Positions 1 to 11,700 of a stretch of DNA of 64,000 nucleotides are shown here, piece after piece (position 1 is the stretch's first letter; each line of letters starts with the position of its first letter). The notes under the pieces were generated by a model that saw nothing but the letters and a program-made list of their open reading frames with translations, was not told where the DNA came from and made no database searches. The position numbers were made by a program, and so were the translations under genes. The DNA lies in the NCBI GenBank assembly GCA_004154925.1, contig QJNS01000001.1:682001-746000 (forward strand), given 5' to 3'. This stretch comes from Monosporascus cannonballus (taxonomy: Eukaryota > Ascomycota > Sordariomycetes > Xylariales).

Positions 1-1045
1 GGCAAATGGGATGAGGGAAGCACGCTAGCTGTAGTGCTCCAAACACTCCAGCAATAGGTTCTCGTTAGGCGGCTATATGATGCAGGGATCAGTGCAGTTA
101 TCCATTGGGCGGGGACGCAGACAATCGCGCTTGACCGCGGCCTCACCTTTGCCTCGCGAGGCTTCGAACAGATAGCGAGATGGATAAGACACCGGCATTG
201 CCATAGGAAAGGAAGCCCGCGTACAAGTCAACCTCCGGTTCAAGAATCAGATACTCAATGGTGATTGCCACTACATATCAACCTCTGGGTGCTGATTGGG
301 ACTGATAGATTCTCGGGCAGCTACTCTTGAAACGCTTCGTTGGGCTAGCGGGATTCAGCATGAGGCTTATGCAGCGGGTGACAAGGCTAGCCGTCCCACG
401 TTCGAGCTTGGCCTGGAAGAGGCACTGCCAGCTGGATGGGATGTTGGCCATCGCCGGCGCTACTTCGAAGCGGTCAGGATCCTCATGCCAACCTTAAACC
501 AAGAGTGGCCCTCGCCTCAGAGCTCAATGGTTTATCATAGAGATTTGAATGAATATGTGGCTCCAGAAATGATCCTTGGCAGGGCTAAACACAACGCGTA
601 TAAGATGGGGCGCGCTAAGTTAGAGCTGCACAGCTGAAAGTTTGACCAATCAGGTGACGTTCGTACTGTCCTACAGCTGAGAGACCTGAAAAGTTACAGG
701 CAGTTGAAGTTCCAGGCAGCAACTGCCCCTGTACCGCCTAATAGCGATTTGGGTGTCCGCTTGCTGCGCCACAGCGCTTCCACGCGATCTCCATTCCCCT
801 CACCTACACCGGCATTGCACGGAGTTACATGGACGCATGAGTCCAGTGAGGCAACCAGGTCGGTGCCCTTAGCTATGAGCCAAGCACCCAGACAAGCTGG
901 TGCGCATCAGTTCACTTTTAAGTGACTTAATCTCATCTTTACGTTCGTCATATGAGAGCTTGAAAAGCTCTGTATCAGACGAGGCATTGAAATATCGCCC
1001 AAAGGAGCGTGGTCATCAAAATAGTTACTACTAGAAGCTTCCAAT
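1..1045. other. Left edge, no confident gene
   Basis: No recognised gene. The only sizeable open frame is 296-637 (+, 113 codons). It has an acceptable amino-acid mix but no domain I recognise, and an ORF of this length arises by chance in DNA of this composition. It could be the last exon or a remnant of a gene cut by the window edge. Confidence 0.4.
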
Positions 1046-2104
1046 ATGACGAACCAAAGTTCGGCATCGGGAGACAAGGCTGCACTAGCAGCTGGGCTGG
1101 TTAATCGACCGTCAGATGGGCCTGAATCAAGGCACCCTCTAGCAGAATATTCTGCAATGGACAACACTGCTGCCGGCAGCAGCGATACACAGTCACATAA
1201 TCCCCCTCCATACTCCGGGCCTACCACAAGTTCACAGCACCAACGAGGAGTCATGAGCGGGCCACAGTACTACCCGGGACTCCCCGTGCTCGATTACCGC
1301 CAATATATGCCGCCTCTATTTGAATTGTCCTCGGATAAGACAACCATCGCGAGCAAAGCCTCTTATCTGTCCGAGAATGCTGCCGCCCTCGCCTCGCTGA
1401 TCCGAGGTCTCGCAACCGTGCCCCCAAAGCCCCACATCCTCGTCCAGGGGAGGCGCGGCCACAAGGTTGATTTTGCCGTCAAGATGAACTTGATGAGCTT
1501 ATTGGCCCCCGATGATCCCAGCAGACGCATGGACTACCTCCGTTGCGTCAACTCCGACGAGATGGCTTATCGGGGAGGTCAACACCCAGCGCTAAAGCCC
1601 GACCTTGGCCCAGGTGCCGGGCTCGAAGACTGGTGCGGTCGATTTGTCAAGGACCCGGCAATCGTAAAGACGTTCACCATCGAGAGGACAGTAGCGAATC
1701 TCGATACCAACTGGATTGAAGGCCAATTGCGCAGCCTTGTTGCTTCGACGGACTACAGGGGGATCGTGACGGTGCAGTTCCCCGTCACGCATTCCAAAGT
1801 GATTATCCAGAACCCGGACAAAATGAATAAATTCCTCACGAGCGTGACCTCGCTCTTCTCAGGGAAGAACAGGTATGAAGTCGTCAAGGTCGTCTGGCCA
1901 TTTGCCACATCTCGGAGCGGTGAGTCGGGACGACAGTTCGTCGTACAGTCAGAGAAGACATGGTGGGCAGAGTGGAAAGATATTATTAGATTCGCCATTG
2001 CTACGAAGAGGCAGGGCTGGGTAACTAACGAGGACAAACTTCAGTATATCATGGAAGGGATCGGAAAAGAAAATTTGACCGTTGATTGGGGAACAGAATA
2101 CTAG
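1046..2104 (+). CDS. Hypothetical protein, 352 aa, single exon
   Basis: I do not recognise a named domain. The frame is open for 352 codons with no need of an intron, and the opposite-strand frames are much shorter. The first ~85 residues are low-complexity and rich in Ser, Pro, Gly and Gln (a PPPYSGP stretch near residue 52), as in a disordered tail. From about residue 95 the protein becomes a regular mixture of hydrophobic and charged residues, with a Trp-rich C-terminal part (WWAEW near residue 310) that looks globular. There is no signal peptide or membrane segment, so it is probably intracellular. The ATG at 1046 is chosen because the low-complexity tail starts there. The gene stands alone, more than 5 kb from the next intact gene. 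Orphan fungal proteins of this type are common; function unknown. Confidence 0.72.
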   Translation: MTNQSSASGDKAALAAGLVNRPSDGPESRHPLAEYSAMDNTAAGSSDTQSHNPPPYSGPTTSSQHQRGVMSGPQYYPGLPVLDYRQYMPPLFELSSDKTTIASKASYLSENAAALASLIRGLATVPPKPHILVQGRRGHKVDFAVKMNLMSLLAPDDPSRRMDYLRCVNSDEMAYRGGQHPALKPDLGPGAGLEDWCGRFVKDPAIVKTFTIERTVANLDTNWIEGQLRSLVASTDYRGIVTVQFPVTHSKVIIQNPDKMNKFLTSVTSLFSGKNRYEVVKVVWPFATSRSGESGRQFVVQSEKTWWAEWKDIIRFAIATKRQGWVTNEDKLQYIMEGIGKENLTVDWGTEY

Positions 2105-3532
2105 GGACCTACGGAGGAGTTGGGCCGGAAGTCCCGCGAATCACGATACATGCATGTCAGCGAGGACCTACGATGAAACAGGAGATTTACGACCTGATCT
2201 TGGGGAGGACTCAGACTCGTCGCAACTGATACCCTATGGGAAAATCTAGAAAACTCAAATACTTGGAAGGCGTTACTTGCTATATTAATCGATATTTCTT
2301 CAGGGCCGCTTCCATGGCGTCCCGGACATCCCGCGATTCCGTACGATACTGAGGCTGTGATTCTCTCTGGATCTTAGTGCGGCTGAAAAAGGCAAGATCG
2401 AGCATGGAGTTTCTGGCCTATAGTTTGGCGCACATCCACCGTCTAGGTAAGGGATGAAGAAACCACCGAGTCTGACGCCGGGGGCCCACATACTTGGACT
2501 GGGACGTTGATGGTCTGCCACGAGACAGCCACTCCTCTCCATACCTAGTCGAGGACTGCGCTCGGAACAAGTGTGCAAGATCCTCGAATGGGGCACTTTA
2601 ACAGCAGGACATATGTTCTGCGCAGCATTTGCTGCTCTGCACTCGGTGATATGTGGGTTAAACTCAGCATCCTATCCACCTGCTCTGAGTCTTTCGTCCT
2701 AGAATTCCCATATGAGCCAGACCACGTGGAGGAAGAGACGCGAGGAGATCGAGATCAATTGCAACGGTGAGCGTGCAGGGGAGTTGAAGTCTCAAGTTTA
2801 GGCTGAAGCTGAGCGTATATTTCGAGCATACGAAATAGCCTTCTTGTTTTACGCATCGTTTAGGTCGAATCTAAGACCCATTCACTGGTCGAATATCCAC
2901 TCGAATGTCCGTCACTGATATACAAGCCCATACCATCCGGCCCGGAAGTAAGAACAATACTTAGTGTACGCACATCTCCTACGATCAGGAATAACTCTTA
3001 GCCATTGGTAGTGGGCCATTGCTGGCTAAAAGGTCCGTCGTGTTAAATCACCCAAGTATGGTGTTCTCCGGAGGCTAGCCAGATACGCCCCTATCAGCGT
3101 GAGCAATTTTATGTCCAAGGCCTCTCGGGGGGGGGGAAATTTTTTCGCCCCCGCCCCCCCCCCCCCCCCCCCCCCGACAGGCCTGTGTGTGGATGATTGA
3201 ACGTATACCAGAGTCCAGAGCAGCCCCTTTTCAGCTACCATATAAGATCCGCTCTTGCTCTCTTCACCACGCTCAACCCATCCCTAAGCCAATTAGTATC
3301 CACTGCAGAACTTACCACTGTCGCTCTACGCCCATTAATCAGACTGTATTTGAGCCCTAGCGCTCTCCGGTCACTGAGGCCATTTCCAAGATGAGCACGC
3401 TCTACAAATAGAAATTATCCATCACGAGCTCCTAATAAGGGGCGCGACTTTGCCAACTCGGCTGTAAAGATTAAATAGCCCATAAGTGCAATTAGACTGA
3501 CACAGCATTCGAAAGGAGATAGAGGGACACAT
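2105..3532. other. Intergenic; contains G/C homopolymer tract
   Basis: No gene seen. Open frames here are under 100 codons and overlap on both strands, as expected by chance. The notable item is the poly-G/poly-C block at 3127-3175, listed separately. Confidence 0.5.
3127..3175. repeat. Poly-G / poly-C homopolymer block
   Basis: A run of about 10 G, then a short AT-rich spacer, then C runs totalling about 28 bases. Such G/C homopolymers are rare in fungal chromosomes and similar tracts flank the N gap at 22.7 kb, so sequencing or assembly artefact is as likely as a real repeat. Confidence 0.7.
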
Positions 3533-4160
3533 CGACGGCAAGAAAGCCAGCATCGACATCAAGACGCTCCGCGGCCCGAACCACGCGGGATGCTTCAAAT
3601 CCCCACCGCCCGCTCCGTCGCGTTCCTGGCCGCGACTTAGCGTTGTTGGCGGCGATTCTCGCCTCCCTGGCGATGGAACCGCGCGTCTGCGGCGGCGGTC
3701 TCGTAGCTCGGCTCTTCCTGTGCTTTGACGCCTACTCCTTTCCTCGCCAGCCTGCCGCTGATGGGGCTCTGGGTGCTGGCGCACGTGTATGGGCACGGCT
3801 CATTTTCTGTCAGCAGGTTCCGGACGGACGCGGTGGGCCTCGCCCTGCACTCGGCCCTCCTGCGGCTCTACTTCGCCTAGCCGTCGACCCACCACCATTT
3901 TGTCAACAGCGTCATCAAGGACTTCATCTACGTGCCGCGGACGCGGGCGGAGTACGGCGAGCGCCTGCTACGGGGTCGGGGCAGGCGGATCGATATCGAC
4001 TTCGACCTTGGTAACAATTACCATCATCACTACCACCATGTCGCCCCTCGTCGAGGACTGGTCCGCAGTCGTCTTGTTGTGCATCGCGCTCCAGTGGCCC
4101 CTCGGTTCACCGTGGCACCACCCTGACGCATATCACAACGGACCCACAACTCGCGACGGC
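3533..4160 (+). pseudogene. Decayed Delta12-type fatty acid desaturase
   Basis: This GC-rich stretch carries pieces of a membrane fatty acid desaturase of the oleate Delta12 type in shifting frames. Near 3540 a frame reads KKASIDIKTLR, like the segment before the first membrane span of fungal Delta12 enzymes. From 3752 the frame reads LPLMGLWVLAHVYGHGSFS, which is the first histidine-box region with the usual HECGH changed to HVYGH. It continues through VGLALHSALL to an in-frame TAG at 3878-3880, then past it to a HHFVNSVIKDFIYVPRTRAEY segment that resembles the region after the second box. Near 4045 the similarity jumps to another frame (LVEDWSAVVLLCIALQ), so there is also a frameshift. The third histidine box and C-terminus are not seen. 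Such enzymes are about 400 residues long, so less than half remains. The call rests on remembered family motifs, not a search. Confidence 0.68.
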
Positions 4161-4196
4161 GGCCAGGGGGCTGATGGGACGTGCGTCCCTGGATAG

Positions 4197-7100
4197 ATAA
4201 TTAGGGGTTTTCTGTCCGCCGGCGGGTTGAGCGAGCGAATTGACTAGACTGGGCGATTCGATAGTTGACGTGTGCGTCATAATTATGATCACGTACCTTC
4301 ACCACACTTCGCCGGCGTTGCTCGGGTACACACTGGCGAGTTGGACTTACCCTGGGCGGGACGCTCGCTACCATCGATCGAGAGGCCGTTTCATACTGAG
4401 GTACATGTTCCATCACGAATCGATCTCCAGGTAATACCCCACCGCTTCCCCTTAGTCGACGCTAATCTGCCCCCATGTTCACGATAGGAGAGCATCAGTC
4501 TCCTTTTGTTAACACCGAGACTAAGTAATATCCCGCCCTACCATGCATAATGGCCACTGATGTCACTGGAACGCTTTTTGGGGATATTACCACACTGACA
4601 AACTATCTTACCTACTGGGTTGCGCTTTGGGTAGCTTTAACACAATGTCAATGGGTGAAGCCGAACGCCTAGCAGATAGTCTCTGTCCCATCTCAGTACT
4701 TACGTAGCTCCTGTGCATCGGTACTAGTAACTCGCTAGCACGTCTACAGTAATTAAGGGTGAGGATGACGATAACGATAGTGATGCTGGTACAGTGGGGC
4801 AGGTCGGTGAGGCTGATGTCTTGGTGGTATTGTCCAGGGCGAGTGCCGAGCCCGGTGAAATTCATGCAATCGTCCTCAGCCCTAGAACCCAACATCGTCA
4901 GGCCAAGTCGCATGCAAGCCGCTCAGAAATGAACATGAATTGCCCTGAAGGGAAACAGAGGGTTAAAAAAACGGTCTATGGGCTGATGTTCCTATCTGCT
5001 TCACCGCCTTGCACATAAATTAACTTCACCACCAGTATTCTTAGAGTACGACTGTAGGGTCATGGAAGGTGCTTGACATATGCTTGATTGAGCTCAGGAT
5101 CCGGTTCCCAGTTTTCGCAGGGGACGTGAGACGTCCGTATTAGATTCCTAAGCGAAGTTGCTTGGTAGTGTAACATATGAGCAGTACAAAAGACTTCCTA
5201 GACATATCCGTAGAAAGCAACCTCTAGCTGGACAACGATGAACCCAGGCGATTGGGAAATTAAAGCTGTTTCATGAAGCCTCAAAGTAGGCTCTAGGAAG
5301 ACATCTACGTAACAACGGGAACAATCGCGATAATTAGAGCGTAGCTCGTCGCTCTGAGATCGAGAGCTGAGCTAAGGGCCACTTTATCCCTGTTCTTTTC
5401 TTTCTCCCCCATTATCTTCAAAGTCAGGTCCTCATTCTCACCCTTGACGGAACTTGACGTGTTGGGATTCCAGAAAAGGTTATCGACAGCACCGCTACTC
5501 GGCTCACTCCGCTTTTCCTGGACACCAACCGCCACGAGTCGAGGGTCCAGTCGAAACAGGTAGTTTGGGCGAGACTATACCATCGATCTACTTAGTAGTC
5601 AACGACCGTCTTTCCGCGATTTCCCTCCACCTTCACGGCTGCCAGGCTTCCCGTAAAGGCACGCCCCGCCCCACGTCAGTCCAAGCCCAGGAAAAAGTCC
5701 CTTTCCAAGAGCTTGAAGATATTAATGCAAGACTCTTGCCTTAGCGTATGCACCTAGTCACCTCTATCCAGGGCTGCGTCTGTGGATACCTTCTATGAGT
5801 CTTCCATGGGGCAAGCTAATCGAGCTTGGCGGTTTCCGACAACAATACATCCAGCTCTAGTACATGACAGTTACATAACATGTCAGGAACAAATCCGAGA
5901 AACATGAAATGCGTACTAAGTACCTTGGACTCTCAAACAATGCATACCTAGGTAAATAACAAGGGTCGGTGGAGATCTCCGACCCCACACCGTCTCCTGC
6001 ACGTCATTCCCAACAGCCATGTGGTTGCAATTCTCCGGGATCTCACCATTCCGATTGGGGTAAGTCGGGAGCAGTTGGTGTTGTCAGGCCGCAGGGAACT
6101 CTTTGCCTTGCTCTTGGTCTAACCGGTACCTGGGCCTGATACATGTCTTCGTTTCTTAAAACGTATTCATAGCATCAAGCTTAGCCCCGGGTACCTGGAT
6201 TAATGAATGAAAAGCTTACCGTTGCGTTTTCTGCATAGTGCCTCTCGGTCACAACGGCGATATCTCGGAATTCTTGCTCCAAGGCTGAGTTGGGATCTGA
6301 TACCTGCACAAGGCCGTGTGTGATGACCCGTCCTATTCAGGATATGGCAGCGTGTCATTTGCGTAGAGTAAGTGCCCCGCGTCCCTATTATTTTGCGGGG
6401 CCACTGGGCCTTTTAGTTCATGGACGACCGGGCAGTCTTGCAGGTGCGCAGTGACGGGGTTCTCATGCGTGTCAGCGTCATTATATTATTCTATATCCGT
6501 CTTCGAGGAGACTGGGAGACGGGGTTCCGAGACGGCAACCGCACTATCACACACAGTGACGCCGCCAGCAATCACTGGTTGCATGCGCCCTGCTATTATA
6601 CCTAAATCTCAACCTGTGAGATGCGCCGCACGAAATACAACGAGATACAGCTATAGGATGCCACTCTATGTATCCGAGTCCACATGCAACCCTCTCGGGA
6701 GTAGCAAAATTTCGCCGTCGCCCCTTGCAGGGGGTGAAATAGTTTGCCGCCATCTCCTCGGCAGGCATGGACACTTATCAGCGATGAACCCGGAATTCCT
6801 GATGTTGTGACTGCAGGCCATACATTCGCGAAACACTTTCCATATCAGTGTCCTCGGGCAACAACATGAAGTCCGCGACGATGGACTCATACAACGCTCC
6901 CAGGGCCGTCCGTGTTAACGTCGATAATGAGCAAGGATATGATCGAAAGCCGAGAGACACATGCCGATATTGCAGGATTTGGCCTATTATTGATGTCACA
7001 AGTAGGTATACGTAATGATTCCGGCAATTTGTGTGGTTCAGCCGCATCCGTATGCAGCGGGGAATAATTTATACGATGAGCTACAAGCGTGAGGGCTGGC

Positions 7101-7601
7101 TGATCCTTTCGAATTCGGTGCTTTATTAATGGCCGACGGAGACACCGATAACGAAAGGTACGGACCAAGATCACGAATCAGAATGTCACCACGCTTAGGC
7201 AAACCATACGCAAGGGTACGTCGCAGCGGTTTCATGTGCTTTGGAACCACTGACTGGTATGACTGGGAGGGGAGTTCATGTTGGCTTCCGGAAAAATTGA
7301 TGCGATTTCGAGGTCCGACTACAGGTTGTCGTCTGATTGGTCGATGCGGGGTAGGTAGACTAGCATTTAGGGTGAAGATTGGTGTAAACGGCAGATGCCT
7401 TTTATCCGCCCCCCAATACAGATGGAGGTTTGCGCCTCAAGTCCGTGGGGTAATCCCGACAAGGTTACCGTTCTCCGTACTGGTGCGAGCCTCTCCTGTT
7501 CAGACCTCATCAGTTACAGACAGGCCTTTCTGATTCACGGCCTGGAATTTCGACCCGGACTCAGACAAGACTAGCGACCTTTAGAAAACAGGGGGGGGGG
7601 A
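4197..7601. other. Gene-free stretch, 3.4 kb
   Basis: No frame on either strand exceeds about 120 codons, overlapping frames occur on both strands and no domain is recognised. Composition is balanced and no tandem repeats stand out. A perfect TACCTAGGTA palindrome lies at 5945-5954. A 10-G run at 7591-7600 ends immediately before the start codon of the next gene. Confidence 0.5.
5945..5954. repeat. TACCTAGGTA palindrome
   Basis: One of three perfect copies of this 10-bp palindrome in the window, all intergenic. Function unknown. Confidence 0.6.
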
Positions 7602-8744
7602 ATGCCATTTGAACGTACGAAAATGCGTGCTACTTTGATATGGGAACACAGTAGTAGCCGACGGCTAACTTAAGTCGTCATACAGGTCTTGTACGGTTTG
7701 TCCCGCGTAGGGACAGTGGCTCTGTCCTCATCGGCCAGCCTGTCGACCCAACCATCGACGTTGGCAAGGCAGTCCGCAACGGTGAAGAGGTGCAAGTTCG
7801 CCTGTTTACCGGGACATCGGCGCTAGCCCCCGGGCCACTGACGGAGAAGGTCGAAATCATCGACAGGATACTGTCGCCGCTGTCTGCCAGCGAAGTCGGC
7901 ACAATCAGGTGCATCGGGTTGAACGTGCGTTTTTTTGGTGCCACCCACAAAGCAAACGTTCGGATATGGAGCAGCTTAGGACTGATGGAGCAGCGCAGTA
8001 TGCGAACCACGCCAAGGAGGCTAACATGGCTCTTCCGGATATTCCCATGATGTTCATGTAGGACGGGGCATCGCAACGAAGATCTAAGAAGTAGCACACT
8101 CTCTAACTGGTAGCAGGAAGCCGGCGACGGCTCTGGCTGACCCCTGGCCCGCGCCGATTATCATCCCGAAGCACACGCTGCAGGACGATTGCGCCGACTA
8201 CGAGTCGGAGCTCGCCATCGTCATTGGCAAGACGTGCAAGAACGTCAGCGAGGCGGATGCGCTGAACTACGTCCTCGGCTACACCGCGGCAAACGACGTC
8301 TCCAGCAGGAAAGCGCAGCTGGCGCAGTCGCAGGCATGCTATTCCAAGGGATTCGACGGCTCGTGTCCTCTAGGGCCGGTGTTGGTATCCACGGCGCTTG
8401 TGCCGGACCCGAGCAAATTCACTATCAGAGGTTTGAAGAACGGAGAGGTGATGCAGTCGGAAGGGTTGAGGTGAGTCCTGGAGGGAGGGGCAAGAGGGTC
8501 TGCTGCTATGTTTAATTCCAGCTGACGTATAAGCAGTGACATGATCTTCGACTGCGCGAAGCTCGTGAGCTTTCTGTCTCAGGGTACTACTCTACCGCCG
8601 GGGACGGTCATCCTCACTGGCACGCCGGCTGGTGTAGGGTTTGGTAAGAAGCCACCGTCTTATCTTCACGAAGGCGACGAGTTCGTCGTGGAACTAACGC
8701 CGCATGTTGGGAGCTTATACTCGGTGTTCGAAGAGGAGAAATAA
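7602..8744 (+). CDS. Fumarylacetoacetate hydrolase (FAH) family protein, 290 aa
   Basis: Predicted metal-dependent hydrolase or decarboxylase/hydratase of the FAH superfamily, acting on a 2-keto or 1,3-diketo acid; the exact substrate is unknown. My gene model is join(7602..7614, 7686..7924, 7999..8057, 8117..8470, 8537..8744); all five exons keep phase. The protein starts MPFERLVRFVP and ends SVFEEEK. Family features: GTIRCIGLNY followed by NHAKE (H88), KPATAL at 105-110, the metal-binding E133 and E135 in DYESELAIVIG, D164 in AANDVSSR, and GTPAGVG near the C-terminus. Length matches fungal members of about 280-300 aa. The first exon has only 13 nt. It is supported by a GTACGA donor at 7615, a GCTAAC branch point near 7664 and a CAG acceptor at 7685, and by the expected N-terminus. 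Without it no in-frame ATG exists before the TAG at 7655. It stands alone; context adds nothing on substrate. Confidence 0.88.
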
Positions 8745-11700
8745 GTGTGTATCGGTCATGGCACGTCGCATTTATTAGACTAGATGCGGGCCGGAATACC
8801 CCTAAGGTCATAGATTTAGTGCAACCATAGAGCATCATCCCCGTAAACGGACAATTTATACTTCTGGACCGAGCCCCGAAGTTGACTGGGCAATCCTCCA
8901 ACGAATGAAGAGGCAGTGATTGCAATCTTGATGGTTTGCCTGCTTCTGGTCCCCTAAGGGGCAGTGGGATGTTTAGGGCACATTATGGAAATAGGACCAC
9001 GCGAAAACCGTAATTGATAAGCTCGCGTCCGTTAGGGTTGAATTAGGTGTCCGCAGGGAATGCCTCTGCCGTTGTTTGCTCGACGTCACATCGTTAAGAG
9101 AATTAAAGATCTCTATCTCCTGATGCCCTAGACAGAATTACCGCAAAATTGGCGTTTAAGGACCCCCTCACTTCCGCACTATCTGCGGTAGAAAAGGGCT
9201 GCTGTTAGTTTAATGCGAGCCATGCCGGTTATGGAAGGACGAGGTACGGCATATATTATCGGCACGTAGACAACCTTAACGCTCAACGTCATCCTAAGGC
9301 TACTTTCCTTTCCATCTACGGAGCTAGTTTCTTCTCGGCTTCTAGAAAATCACAGCAACCGCAGTCACGATCGCAGTTAGCAGAGTTCTGGCGGGAAAGA
9401 TAAGGTGCCGCTCAAATACGGGGCCGAAAGGCCAAAAGTTAGATAATGATCTCATGCTCTCGGCCCTTCGAGGCAGTAAATCAGTCACCAGGATGGGGCA
9501 GGGTCCACACATATCCGGTAGGGCAGGGCCTTAGATGCGCATGATCCCGCCGTACCTATCACGGAGCGACACGAAGCAGAACCCATAGCAGTTCCGCGTT
9601 TGGGGTCCATGACCCAGAGAGGAATCCACCACTCTCCCATCGAGAAACCGATCATGAGGTAACAGAGCAGCCTGTAGCACCACGACCGTCACTCAGCACG
9701 ATGCAAAAGTCACGCAATTCCTGCAACTGAAGAAAGCGAACGTTTCATCGGCTTTGGCTAGTTGGGAGAGGTGATTGTGGCTCCTCATACCCACTACGAG
9801 CTCCACTAGTTATGTACGTACGGAGTGTTCCGATTTCCGCCTGGCCGCATTAACTGGCCCAGAGATGCCACGGGAGATCTCCCCTTTTGGTAAATGAGCC
9901 GGAATTTGAGGCTCCAAGCAATTACTGTAAACCTTACCTAAGCCCCAGTAAGCTCCATTCGCTCGCGATGGGCGTGCGAAGCTTTGTGTTTCATGTGAGG
10001 CCATCCGGGGTGCTCGTCAAGAGTCGTTTGGAATTGTGTCCTCCCGCAGCACTTATGATGTCATACTACCGAACAAAGTCCGGTGAGATCCCGCCAGTAA
10101 TAATTAGTGGCAATTGCTATATGGACCCTGGCGCGGCGTTACGGCCGGAGTAGATGGGGCTGCTTCTCTTTCCATAGGTCTGGTTCTCCACGGATATGTA
10201 TACTTATTCGCGCTATGGGCGATACTAGTTTAAGAAAACACCGCTACTGATTGTTGTATCAACCCTATTGCGGACCCACGATTTGGCACAGATTTTGTTT
10301 TGGCTCCCTTCAGACCGGATTATGGAGTGGCCGCTCGGCGTATCTCCACCTTCCGCTTGGCTAGATTCAGGGTCAAACCAGTTATTCGACATCTGATTTA
10401 GGGCTATCCTAGGCTTAGTTGAGTTACTCTTATTGAGGAATATGGATAAGATCCATAGTAGGTTATCAGTCGGAGTGTATGTAAAGTCGGCGTGAAAACC
10501 CGGAAAGAAACACAGGGGGTTGGAGGTTAACAACCAGGGTCTGTATTAGAGGCTGCTTCGAATATTCATACGCAACTTAAGCAGCGAAGCTCGAAAATAT
10601 AGACTTACTTATCGTAATGCTGAGCTCTTGTATAACTATAGTCAACAGCATATTCGGAGCCCGGTGGAACATCACTTATAGAGTGACAACCAACCTCGAG
10701 ACAGGCGCATTCAGAAGTGTCTATCCGCTAGAGGGCCCCAAGGCATCAGTCCCTAAGCAAAATCGGTGGTACTGACGCCTTGTGGCAACCAAGAAGATTC
10801 GGTATCGTATGGCTTGAACACCCGCGTAATTTTTGTCCATAAGCCCTAGTTGAAGAGGAACCGATACTATACCTAGTTCGATACCATAAGGCGAGTAGTT
10901 TCAGAGACATCGACGACATCTCGACAAAACAGAGTTGAGACAAAGGTTAATATCATTCGACGAAAAATAGACAAGGAACCGTTGACCAGTATTCCTTAGG
11001 ATCAAGTTACTGTGCCTATATTTGGTCAGCTAGTCTGCAAGGGCAACTGACAGTCATCATAATGAGAATGTTGAAGGCAACCAGCTATTAACCGGACTAT
11101 GAAGCACGTGTAACACCACCCTGCAAGGACGGTCAACAGCGTACCGCACGACAACGTACATGCATGTACAAACAGGCATAGGATAATATGCATTCGTGTA
11201 AGGCGGGACAGCGATCTACCAAACGGCAGCTGGAAAAGGGCGGAGGGATGGCTGGGGAGCAGTGAATAATATTGAGCCACCGTACGAAGTACTGCCCTGC
11301 TCTATGTGAGCAGGATCGACGGACGAAAGGGGGGTGAAGTCCCTTGCATGACCCCGAGTCCACAGTTCGTGCTTGACTTTCCCTTTTCAGCCTTGCCATC
11401 TAATATCCTTCCAATCACATAAGACTTCCAGGGCTTACATTGTGTCAACTCTGGACGACGAATCAGGCTTCGTCTCTGACAAGAAGGTTGACGCCGCAGC
11501 AGTAACCCTACTCCATGCACGTGTCCGCCAAGGCTAGTATCTTTATCCGGACCCTATCAAACAATCGCCGCCGCACACATCATGTGCCTGTGAAGAGGCC
11601 GGCTATGACGATTATTCGAATGGGAACTTTCAGAGACGCGAGGCATTGAGACCTTGCACTTTGTCCCAAAACTCGAGAGCACCTCCCGTATTCCTTTCTC

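Noticed and set aside
296..637. 113-codon plus-strand ORF as a gene
   Set aside because: No domain, no splice partner, and chance frames of this length are common at this composition; mentioned only in the edge region.
4017..4045. His-rich stretch (NNYHHHYHH) as a metal-binding motif
   Set aside because: It comes from a simple CATCAC-like repeat inside the decayed desaturase and lies in a shifted frame.
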